From Balanoglossus misakiensis (lineage: Eukaryota; Hemichordata), in contig CM082588.2 in NCBI GenBank assembly GCA_040954595.2, positions 8,308,001-8,372,000 on the forward strand: 64,000 nucleotides of DNA. The letters are read 5' to 3'. The notes under the pieces were generated by a model. The model had not been told where the DNA came from, made no database searches, and saw nothing but the letters and a program-made list of their open reading frames with translations. This document shows positions 1 through 9,500 of this stretch, in pieces (position 1 is the stretch's first letter; the number at the start of each line of letters is the position of its first letter). Both the position numbers and the translations under genes were made by a program.

Positions 1-660
1 GAAACCCGCTGGTGGTATTGACACCTATGTTTGGTCCTGAAGAATATAGAGACCTCTCTTTTCCAGGACTTTTCAACAAAAATAGTCCCTTACTTTGAGA
101 AATTTAGGAGAAAATTAGACCAAAAATGCAACCCCCAATTTACAAAATATGAGACAATATCACAACAAAGCTAAAGCTAAATCAATGCTTAAAAATGAGA
201 CCTCATTTCAAATCCCCCGTTTAAAACAGTTTCTGAATAAAAGGGCGAATCAAGCTTTACATTTTGAGTTTAGAATAACTGATAGATATTCTGACGCATC
301 TTTCACCCTCCCAGTTTTGTTTTGTTTTGTAAAAATACCCCTTTTCTCGGACATTCTTCGCGATTTTGGTAACACGCATGCGTACCCAGTTTTCCACTTA
401 TACGCATGCGTACCTACTTTTCCACTTTTAGAAAACGTTCTCAAAACATCCACTCCTCGCTATCATTTCATTCTTGGAGAGAATACTAAAGGACAGATTG
501 GGGGGGGGGGGGGGCTTGTCCATAGACAGATCAAGAACGGTCAAAATGAGGATGAACGATTTTAGCTGACATGTTTTTACCATGCACAAGAAATGCACCA
601 AGAAACCAAGAACGACATTTGTGTGTTTCATTTTGATATCACGTGACAAACGCCGTAAAT
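1..660. other. Non-genic left edge with short GCATGCGTAC-containing repeats
   Basis: I see no credible gene here. A short unit containing the palindrome GCATGCGTAC followed by a TTTTCCAC segment occurs twice in a row around 374-426. A poly-G run lies near 500-514. Open frames exist but have no recognisable composition or homologue, and they are not preserved in the related block near 28 kb. The stretch is probably old transposon or spacer sequence. Confidence 0.4.
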
Positions 661-700
661 CAAATCCTCAGTCCCTTTTTCATTAAATTTCTGTTCAGGC

Positions 701-793
701 CTAGTCTGGTTCCCTGCCCCAATCCCACCGCTGGCTGCCCCCAATCCCACCGCTGCGCAGCCAGCGGTGGGATTGGGGCAGGGGACCAGACTA
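701..793. mobile_element. 93-bp hairpin MITE with 8-bp target duplication (hAT-like)
   Basis: The element begins CTAGTCTGG and ends CCAGACTA. Its two arms pair almost completely around CCCCAATCCCACCGCTG. It is flanked by GTTCAGGC (693-700) and GTTGAGGC (794-801), an 8-bp target duplication with one mismatch. Eight-bp duplications are typical of hAT transposons, but no transposase is present, so the superfamily is inferred. A 41-bp internally deleted relative with its own 8-bp duplication lies at 30780-30820. Confidence 0.7.
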
Positions 794-1310
794 GTTGAGG
801 CCTACCCGGGCCGACTGAGAGGGCGTGCTTTTGTAGTTGTTTTGTTGTGTTGTTTATTTTTGGTTGGGATGTTTTCATGATGTGACACAGAGCAAGTCTT
901 GTACTTGTCCTTTTTTGACACTTGCCATACAAGAAGCTACCAAGCGCTGTTAAAACTGCCCGCACACGACAGACAATAGCTGGGCAAAAAATCAATCGAG
1001 GAATTTTGCTCATCAAGTTTTGTCTCGTGTGCGCGCGAATTTTGGCGAGTTTTTGTTCTACTTTTGTATCGTCAAGGTGACCACTATCACCAGCTCTGTT
1101 CATATTGGGGTTGGAAGCACTTTTACTTGCAATTCATCAAGAAAAGTTCATACATGGTACATGTATAAAGATTGCTTCTTATTCTCCAAGTTTATAACTT
1201 TCCCCCTTGACGACAGGTTTATAACTTTCAGTTTGTCAGTTAGAGAAGTCAACATTCATAGATACGCCAGGTACCATTAGGCCCAAGATAATTGAGAAAA
1301 ACAACACTAA

Positions 1311-1735
1311 TCATTGTGAAGTCGTATACTTGGGGTGTTTGCTGTATGTTGCGCTGACATTCTTGCAAGACGAAAGAAGTCTCCACAAACCACTATGTCT
1401 TCCAAGTTCTTCTTGTCTTCTCTCCTTTCCCCTTTCCCTTTTCCCGTTTCTGTCGTCGATTGTCCTATTCGTCCGAACACGCAACATAGTTCTTACTCCT
1501 CTCCGTAAAAACACACACCGGAATCACGATTTTCAGAACCGTCTGAGTCGCTTTCGGACTCACAATCCTACTTCCAAAACGGAGGAAGAGCATGGTCGTT
1601 CGGAAAGGCGAAGTATCCGCCAGCACCTGTGCTGGGGGGTTGGCTGTCCGGCCACTTGTATAGTAGTCGATATTGGTTGAAATGCCAGACACCATCAGGG
1701 CCAAAACGATTTTGAAAAAAAAATACACAAATCAT
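1311..1735 (-). pseudogene. Broken paralogue of the small secreted-protein family
   Basis: A start at 1735 gives MICV followed by a T-rich run, where the frame slips. The continuing signal-peptide-like segment is in a second frame (KIVLALMVSGISTNIDYY). The body resembling the intact gene at 2115-2609 (KWPDSQP, then an acidic SESDSDGSE stretch, then basic GKRERGKERR) is in a third position and is interrupted by a stop. I therefore count at least two frameshifts and one nonsense codon. A related broken copy lies at 28677-29151. A further leader fragment of the family, with the motif GLMVPGVSMNVDF, sits just 3' of it at about 1240-1310. Confidence 0.6.
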
Positions 1736-2114
1736 GTTGCAGTCTTATGTTTAGAAACAGGTATGTAAGGTTTGCGAACGTTTGATAATTGAGAAGGGTA
1801 TTGAGAAGAAATCTGACTGAGTACAAAAACTATAAGGACTGGTATTCTCTATGTAATTTTGCGGACATGCGTGTTATCCACGTTCACGGAGAATAGGACA
1901 GGGTCGTGATGAGAGGGGACTGCAGTTTGAGGGATTGTCATAATTCAGTGCCAACCATTTGCATAAAGTTTACCTCAATAAAACACATTCCAATAAACAT
2001 TGCACAACAACAAGGCTATGTACTTTTTGAATATTTTTTTTATTAAAGAGAGAAATGGGTATATATAAGTATGTACAAAGGCAGCGGTCTGGTCAAGTGA
2101 ACTCTTCCAGAGAC

Positions 2115-2609
2115 TTAATTCGGAGACACACGAATGCTCCTCCTTCCAATCTTCTTCCAAAACCACCGGACAAGACGTTGTCTGAAACAAGGTAGACATC
2201 CGGTTGGTTTCTCTTCATCATCTTGAACGGGAACGGAGTTAGGGGACTCTTCAGTCTTCTTCACCTGGACGACGTCCACCGACTTCTTCCCCTTTCCTTT
2301 TCCTTTGCCCTTCTTTCCCTTTCCTTTGCCAGTGTCTTCGCTGTCCTCCTCGTCGGAAAAGACAAGGTAAAACGGTTCATCATTCACTTCCGTGAAAAAA
2401 CCGGAATCCTGGTTTCCCGCGTCCTCGTCATCGCTTGACTCGGAATCATATCCGCGAATGGGCGGCAGGATTGGAAAGTTTGGGGATCTATAAATACCGG
2501 TACTGGTACTTGGCTGGCTGTCCAACCACTCGTAGAAGTCAGCATGGTCCGTACCCATGGGAACGCCAGGTACTACTAGGCAGAGGATGATAGTTAATAC
2601 ACAAATCAT
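2115..2609 (-). CDS. Small secreted cationic-tailed protein, copy A (164 aa)
   Basis: I do not recognise a named family. The protein starts with a hydrophobic signal peptide (MICVLTIILCLVVPGVPMG). An acidic, Ser/Asp/Glu-rich middle follows, with SESSDDEDAG and SDEEDSEDTG. Then comes a lysine-glycine repeat (about residues 93-109) and a short cationic, aromatic tail with CLPC followed by RQRLVRWFWKKIGRR. An acidic pro-region ahead of a Trp-rich basic tail is the layout of many antimicrobial peptide precursors, so host defence is a reasonable guess, not a demonstrated role. The frame stays open 39 codons upstream. I chose the inner ATG because it gives a signal peptide and because promoter-like motifs lie just 5' (TGACGTCG at 2699, CCAAT at 2747-2751). 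The paralogue at 29486-29980 is nearly identical over the mature part. Confidence 0.6.
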   Translation of the reverse strand: MICVLTIILCLVVPGVPMGTDHADFYEWLDSQPSTSTGIYRSPNFPILPPIRGYDSESSDDEDAGNQDSGFFTEVNDEPFYLVFSDEEDSEDTGKGKGKKGKGKGKGKKSVDVVQVKKTEESPNSVPVQDDEEKPTGCLPCFRQRLVRWFWKKIGRRSIRVSPN

Positions 2610-2698
2610 TGTGGAGTCGTAGACAAGTGTTGTTGAGTATGCTACTCTGAAACTCTTGGCAAACATTCTAATTCTTCTTCGTTCTAAGAACGCGACTG

Positions 2699-2751
2699 TG
2701 ACGTCGCCAAATAATGATCTTTCCATGCTACACAGAGCGCGCTCAAATTGG
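2699..2751 (-). promoter_or_regulatory. CRE-like and CCAAT motifs upstream of secreted-protein copy A
   Basis: Reading the minus strand, a CCAAT box (plus-strand ATTGG, 2747-2751) precedes a CRE-like CGACGTCA (2699-2706), both 5' of the start at 2609. The same pair occurs at 30117-30121 and 30070-30077 upstream of copy B. The motif match is by eye and neither site is proven. Confidence 0.3.
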
Positions 2752-2976
2752 CCGAGTGTTTCGCGTGTGCGTTCCGCCGTTCGTAGGCAGGCAGTGTATT
2801 TTCGCCTTTCAAAAGCAAAGGCGTTGCAATGAAAAAAATATTCATTCCGACCAAAATGATGCCTGCAAAATTATGTGGAGAATAATTATAATTTTGTGGT
2901 TTAATGATGGGGTTTAGTTTAATGCGAAACAAAATAATCACTGCCAGATATGAAAGGGTAATTTCATCTTTTATTC

Positions 2977-3289
2977 GCTTTGTATCCTGTCTTTATTTAT
3001 ACTTATACTGTACGACCGGGTTACTCAATGAGTATTTTGTAACGGGACTCAAAATATACAGCATAAAAGAATCGCAATATAAAGATAGCATTTATATTAC
3101 AAAGGGACATTTTCTTTTATTAATTGTTCAATTTCATCTCAAAGGTTGTTATATTTGCAACATGTCTTAATTAACCGGGTAAAGAATTCCACATGTGTGA
3201 CGAGTGATGTTTATGTAAAACGTTGTACATGTATTTACAATTGGATGAAAGTTGCATGAGACACTGCAGAATCTCTCACCAAGCTTTAA
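2977..3289. other. AT-rich spacer, no gene seen
   Basis: The stretch is AT-rich with no protein-like open frame. The part near 3200-3289 matches sequence at about 42550-42629 between genes 3 and 4, so it belongs to the 3' flanking duplicon of the receptor array. The TTTAA at 3285-3289 is the left target duplication of the foldback element that follows. Confidence 0.4.
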
Positions 3290-3606
3290 AAAGACAAACT
3301 CTCTCTCTCGCTGCCCTTTTTTCATTAATTATGTTTGATAAAAAAACACCGTTTATGTTATTCTACATGTGGATATATAGTGAATCAACGTTCAACCACA
3401 CACAATTTCCATCCCACTTGCAGGCACGAGAGTGAACCATTTATTCATTTTGGTGAGATTTTTACTCTCATATCCTACAAACAGGATGGAAGTTGTGAGT
3501 GGTTCAACGTTGATTCACTATATGTCCACATTTAGATTAACATAAACGGTGTTTTGTATCAAACATAATTAATGAAAAAAGGGCAGCGAGAGAGAGAGTT
3601 TGTCCC
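3290..3606. mobile_element. 317-bp foldback MITE with TTTAA target duplication
   Basis: Left and right arms of at least 105 bp are inverted copies. They share ACAAACTCTCTCTCTCGC, the run through TTTTTTCATTAATTATG, and GTGAATCAACGTT. TTTAA flanks both ends (3285-3289 and 3607-3611). The paralogous sequence at 42611-42640 has the uninterrupted target with one TTTAA, which makes it an empty site. TTAA-containing duplications recall piggyBac-type elements, but no transposase is present, so that assignment is tentative. Confidence 0.8.
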
Positions 3607-4739
3607 TTTAATTATGTCATTTAATTTACATAAACAAATTAAGCAGAAACACTTAGGCTGCATCAATTTTAATAATCATTCGCGTTTATACGCGCTGCCA
3701 CAAGATGTTGGAAATGAAAATAGATGTTTAAATTTACTGTATTGTCGAGTCTCAAATACCTACATATACCAACCCCTGGTCAGCTTAACTTGGTGAAATA
3801 CCAAAAATGCATTTATACAGATGCTACATTAGGAAAAGTACATAACAAAAGATATAGAGAATTAATTATTTGTTTTAAAATTACATGGCTATATGAAGAG
3901 AAAAGTCATTGATTTCGCCATACATCACACTGAATGTTTTATCACTATATAGAAGAAGTTCACATCCTTGTTTGTTGTCCTAACTGGATATCTTGAATAA
4001 CGTGAAAGTTTCTATGCAAATAATTGCAATACAATAAACGTGACAAAAGAAATAAGACAACACACACTGCACCAAACCTCAAAATGAACCAATGACAATC
4101 GAGATATTTACTCTGAAAACCAATCACATCAAACTGTCGTCAAAACAGCCAATCAACAAATTGGTACTGCGACACTACAGTTTACACCACAAGAAAACTG
4201 CTGATGGTAGCTATGATGTGTCACACGGAAAACTCAATATGTCACACATCACATTCTTTAGTTATCTGAAATGTTCAAATACTAGTAGTATGGTACAATG
4301 GGTATGACTGATCAAATACTTTACACTTGCGTGTCATTATCTTTTCAAACTTGAAAATCCCAATTTACCGCCAGCCATCGAAATACACTCACTGAATTGT
4401 AAACCACCGATCGTTCGTTGGTCTACAGTATGTGGATAGAAAAATGTACAACATGGCAATGCACAGTAAGGGCTTACAAGAAGAGTTTGTGAAGCCACAC
4501 ATAAACGTGTACATTATTGTGAACTTTCAACTTTTGAAGGGTGGGTTTCGGTTGATTGGAACGTACAAAATTCATGATAAACATATTATTACTGTGGACA
4601 AACAATATTAAGCAAACTTCCTGGAGGTCTGTAGTTGTTTACATATTTGAGACTCTCAGGAAATCGTTCTTTTTTGGTATCCCTAAAAAATTATTTCGTC
4701 ACTTTCTAATTAGTAATTTTCTTTACTGCTGATTACAAG
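3607..4739. repeat. 3' flanking duplicon of the receptor genes (unit 1)
   Basis: This stretch has no supported gene. It carries blocks also found 3' of other units: about 3960-4320 corresponds to 15890-16080, 30340-30545, 43010-43350 and 54960-55300. Compared with units 2 to 5, a segment is deleted between the AAGAAGAG motif near 4490 and the ACGTGTACATTATTGTG motif near 4510. Open frames on the minus strand here (hydrophobic FILRFG-like segments) recur in other units but are not kept intact, so I treat them as non-coding. Confidence 0.5.
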
Positions 4740-5078
4740 TTAAATTGGTTTATTCTGTTCAGATAACCTTGCTTTGTCCTCCTTTGCATACTTGCCCCAT
4801 TCATACTCCAGACCACAGGCTTCTGTTATGTTTAGGTATTTCAGTGCATTGGCAGAGTCATCTTGTGCTTGGTAAGCGTTTGCAAGATTATAACATGCAT
4901 TTAGTATGTGATATGGGTCACGGAGGGTGCTGATCAGATGGGAATATATTTCACATGCATCACTGTACTGCTTCAAGTACATGAGGGCAACGGCCTTCTG
5001 GAGAGAAGCAGCGGGATACAAACCACCTGCATATGCAACTTCTTTGTCGGAACACTCTATGGCTTTTAGCAGGCACAA
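4740..5078 (-). pseudogene. Detached TPR 3'-end copy downstream of gene 1 (old C-terminus)
   Basis: The frame reads like the last ~110 residues of the TPR exon of genes 2 and 4. It has AVAYAGGLYPAAS-type and YSDACEIYSHLISTLRDP segments and ends in the KARLSEQNKPI tail used by gene 2. It has no start or acceptor of its own; the 5' side runs into poly-A-like sequence at 5080-5095. Gene 1 stops earlier, at 5299, with a different tail. This is best read as the left-behind 3' end after a local tandem duplication. Use as an alternative last exon is possible but unsupported. Confidence 0.6.
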
Positions 5079-5084
5079 GTTAAA

Positions 5085-5298
5085 TCATTTTTTTTTTCTG
5101 TTCAGATAACCTTGATTTACTCTCCTGTCCATACTTGCCCCGTCGGCAAGATAATAACATGCATTTAGTATGTGATATGGGTCAGAGAGGGTGCTGATCA
5201 GTTGGTTATATATTTCACATGCATCGCTGTAGTTATTCAATAATGCGAGGACATGAACCATGAAAAGAGACGCGATGGGATACAATTGGTAATTTTCT
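5085..5298 (-). pseudogene. Second, deleted TPR 3'-end copy downstream of gene 1
   Basis: The stretch contains YPIASLFMVHVLALLNNYSD and ISTLSDPYHILNACYYLAD, then loses the rest of the repeat by an internal deletion and ends in a few lysines. It sits directly after the gene 1 stop. Together with 4740-5078 it means three successive copies of the TPR 3' end lie here. The matching remnants are 31724-32011 in unit 3 and 56460-56745 in unit 5. Confidence 0.55.
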
Positions 5299-6516
5299 TT
5301 ATTGCTGATTGCAAAATTGGACCCGTTTCTTTTGTTGAGGGGGCTTTGGTTTCGCTTCCTGTGCCATTTTAGCCCAGAAATACTCCAGCCCACACTCTTC
5401 TGCTTTGTTCATGTATTTCAGTTTATTGGCAGAGTCGCCTTTTGCTTGGTAAACGTTGGCAAGATTATAACATGCCCCTGATATGTAGTATGGGTCACGG
5501 AGGGTGCTGATCAGATGGGTATATATTTCACATGCATCACTGTACTGTACCAAGAGTGTGAGGACATTGGCCTTTAAGAGAGAAGCAATGGGATACAAAC
5601 CACCTGCATATGCAACTGCTTTGTCGAAACACTCTATGGCTTTTAAGATGCCCTGACGATTGCTTTCTATCGGATTGTGTCGGTATTTGGTCACGTATGT
5701 GACTCCTAGTTCACACGCGAATAATGGATTGTCTGGATCTTGTGCTGCAGCATTGTGAATAACTCGCAGTGCTTTTTCGAAGTCTCCAACATTGCTGTGG
5801 CAGTAATAATGACGTGCAGAATTCACCACGAAATTGGATAAAGGGGTTAATTCGAGTGCTTTCTGGATGAATTGACCTGCTTCTTCATAGCGACCTTCAT
5901 TGAGTGACAGGTCACTTAAAAGTGCCAAAGCATAGCTGTGATGGGCATTTTTCTTAAGAACTCTCTCAAGCAAATTTCTTTCTTGGATTTGTAAAGCTTC
6001 CTGACATTTTGAAATTCCATAGACACGAGAACGCTTTTGTGAAAGAGAGGATGCTTGCCAAAACAGCCAATCTGTTTGTTCTGGAAGTTCTACTAAAGCA
6101 CGATCAAAGCTATCAATTGCCTCACGACACGTTTTTTTGTCAAAATAAACAAGAGAGATACCCTTGTGAGCATATACATACGCTTTCAGTTTCCCTGACA
6201 ATTTATCAAGTGACAAAGTTGATATCAACTTTAGTGTTTCATCAACTCTGTCCATATCACCCGACATGAAATGAACCCATGCTTTATCTGCAAGAAGAAC
6301 CAACTTATCACCAAGTGGACCAACGTCGTCACCGTCACAGCTGTCAAGTTCTTTCTGGTTGTCGGTGAGGGCGTCATCAAACCACTTCAAAGCGGCGAGT
6401 GGATCTCTCTTGTCTTCTGATCTCAGTTTGGACATGTACAGGTAACCTTTCATGGCTTTATGGGGAACTGGAGAGAACTCCTGGTTGTGATATTTAAGTC
6501 TGTCGTCCAATCTGCA
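5299..6516 (-). other. Gene 1 exon 8: IFIT-like TPR array and C-terminus
   Basis: Residues 923-1327. Successive helical repeats include DPLAALKWFDDALTDNQKEL, EAIDSFDRALVELPEQ, EEAGQFIQKALELTPLS, FEKALRVIHNAAAQDPDNP and YSDACEIYTHLISTLRDP. The repeat order, and the long insertion around GVTYVTKYRHNP, resemble vertebrate IFIT proteins, which bind foreign RNA with a TPR superhelix. RNA binding here is only a hypothesis. The C-terminus ends KKRVQFCNQQ, and an AATAAA overlaps the stop codon. Confidence 0.75.
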
Positions 6517-9500
6517 CTGTAAGACCTACAGTACATGGAAAGGCATGTTACAGTGTCATGTGAAAACACAGGTGCTTGTACAGATGCTATGTTGATATTT
6601 TATTGATTGTAATTAAGGTAGCTAAAAACGATAAGATCTCCCGATTTCATGTCATACGAACGCTCACGCTATGTTCGGGCCTATACCCCACTGACACATA
6701 AACAGATAAAGAAATCTCTTTATGTGTCAGTGGGGTATACGCCCGAACATAGCGAAGAGCTCGTATGACGCGAAATCGGGAGATCGTCTAAGCCACTGAT
6801 TTATCGTTTATAGCCACCTTCCAATTAATAAAATACCTGTCTGAGAAAACATCAGACGCATGATTGAAATGAAATAAGAAGATGTGATTAATGAAGAAGA
6901 GTCTACGGTGGTCTCACTTGACAACAAATGATTGACATTTTTTTAAATATTACATTTTAAATGATGCAAAAACTGGATATTCAGCATGTTGCTTTTATGT
7001 TACAGTTTCTGTCATTATTAAAATCTGAGTGGAATAGGACTTCTACAACATTTCCTTGGTTTTCGTGAAATTCCAACAAGTCAGATACAGCTGTAATAAA
7101 ACGCCTTAAAATTTCATTAACCTGTACTTCAAAAACGCAAATAAATGTCCTCACCTCATAACTTTTGTCACTAAATTCTTCGAGTTTCCAGGTAAAGTGG
7201 CAGGGAAACCTCTGCAGTATTTCTTCATATGACTTTGCTGTATGCTTCAATCCCGTTATGTGTGTAACTGAAAATTCTAATGAATAGTAAAAACAAAGTT
7301 TCGGTGAAAAACTGATTTCATTATTTTAATTTGAGATTGGTCTATTGAAAAATAGGCTTTTTTTATTAGGGAATTCCAACATTATGGGAGAGAGTTGAGT
7401 TGTATCAACCAGTGAATGCAATATATTAGTCAGCGCAACCATGTAAGTTGTCCACCAAAAGAAACTAAAACAACCGAAATATCCGGCGTATTGAGCGATT
7501 TCGTTCCTTCTGCTTTTTGAAGCGACATTCCCTTCGGAAAATCAGTTGAAAGTGACGCAAACTAACAATTTAGTTTTATAATAAATATGCCGGACCATGT
7601 TAAGTATAAGCACTTTGCATGGAAGGTCAATTACAGGAAAGGGGAAAAATAAAGTGAAAAAGGAGGGTATTTAGACCGAACTCTGAATTTCGCTTTGTTC
7701 CTGGACACATGACTGTAATTGAAAATAAATACGACCTATAATCGAATTTGTTGGGAGCACATTTTGTTTATTTGGAGCAGATGTTATAACGGATGCATGG
7801 ATATGTTGCAGATAACTGCATTACCTTCGATGTTTTTGTCTACAGGTGGCGCAGTTTTCGTTTCCTGAAGTTCATCGATAGTCTGACGTAACTGTCGGAC
7901 GTTGTCTTTCAGCTTGGTAATTGACGTGGTTATTTTGGAAATTTCAGTTTCATTGCTTTCCAGCATTTCCTTCAGAAGCTCACTTGACTGCTCACTTCCT
8001 TCACTTTTCCCCTTAAGGATCGTATATTCCATCTTCTTAGCTTGTAGTAGTTCTCTAATCTCCTTGTTTTCGTTAAAGAGCGAAGTGATGACAGAGAGAT
8101 AGTTGTCTGTCGAGATTGGTTCCAAAACACGAGCAGCTCCTTCTTTTGATAAAGATTCCGCCAGAATCTTGTCCGACCCTTTGGTGCCAGTTTTCAAGAT
8201 GTTGACGCCATTTTGATTGACCAATCTCTTCATTTCTGATGTAAATGTGATTCGACATTGTTAGCAAAATGTTATATATGATCAATATGATGTAACCCCT
8301 TTTGCAATTGGGTCGGGGACAATAGAATGCAAATAAATGGGCACTATCTATTTTACTTTACGCTCGATGTGCTAATCAATGGCAGAATAGTACAAACCTA
8401 TCATTAAATAATACTTCAATAAGCAGACATCTAGACCAAACCATTCCCTTTAGAACAATTACAGCAGCAAGCTTATTTGTTCTGATTAGTTAAATCTAGT
8501 ATTGTTTGGCCAAATTCCCTGCCTAAATGTTTGTGGACACTGACCTTTTCTATCATATCTGAATGTCTCTCCCTCTGGTAAGGTGATTGAAGACAACTGT
8601 TGACTATCCAAAATCAAACACCGTCTGATTCCAAGGACACCAAGAACTTCAGGCCGTTCATCCAACAACGAAGACATCTGTAGAGGGCGCTGTATTTTTA
8701 TCAACAATACGATTGGTGTCTGTGCGTCTCCCACATCAACATCTATCTCAGCTTCCAAAGTGCCGGAACCTCCAAGTAGTTTTGATAAACCGATTCTGTT
8801 TTGGCGTGTGGCATAGACAGACCTGTCAGTCTCTACGGAAACAACTGCGCTCTTGTCATCTACATTCACAAAAGACGCAGAGAAAGGCTCAATAAATAAT
8901 TTGTATTCTCATAAAAGAGTAATTTTCAACAGTATTTTTTTCTTCTTGTTGAATTCCTAAGTGCTAATGAAAAAAAATCTTTAAACTCATAGCCTGCCAG
9001 CTAGAAACAAAAACAGTCATAGAAACACTCAACTTGAAAAAATAAGTCTTGCCCTATGCTGTCATCCACAAATAGTAATTACCTTGTTTAGTCAACATCT
9101 CTCCAGGTTCTGTACACTTTTCTCCACACAAACCACAGACCTCAGAAGATTTCACTTCCGGTACATAGCCTATTAGATTATGATTTAAGTTATGAATTCG
9201 TCATGACATATATTCTTGATGTCATTTGCAATTTTAACATTGATTCATAAGAACGTGAGTGTACAAGTGAAAAGTTTGACAAGGTGTCAGTCAGTGCAAA
9301 GCATTCACATGAAATTCACATGAAATCACTTTGAAATGGGTATGAATACAGGAACTTGAAAGTACATGTATTCTGCTGAAAAAAACCCACATAACACAGA
9401 TACGAGTCTAGAACTGAAAATAACCAAAGGTTTCAGGTAAAATCCCTCAATTCATACGAATACACAATGTTCGGTAACATTAACTAAATTGTTAAAGTAT

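Larger units (their letters stand above)
888..2976. repeat. Duplicon A carrying the small secreted-protein family
   Basis: This block matches 28256-30338 nearly collinearly with short indels. Both begin at CAGAGCAAGTCTTGTACTTG and both lose similarity just after TTTCATCTTTTATTC. It contains, in order on the plus coordinate, a degenerate leader fragment, a frameshifted paralogue and one intact small secreted-protein gene. Past 2976 this copy runs into spacer, while the second copy is joined directly to the sequence found 3' of the large receptor genes. Confidence 0.75.

Noticed and set aside
149-565. 138-codon open frame at the left edge
   Set aside because: No recognisable composition, it crosses simple repeats and a poly-G tract, and it is not supported by any paralogous copy.
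4740-5298. Downstream TPR fragments as alternative last exons of gene 1
   Set aside because: There is no convincing splice acceptor before either fragment, and the unit 5 counterpart has a stop; duplication remnants explain them better.
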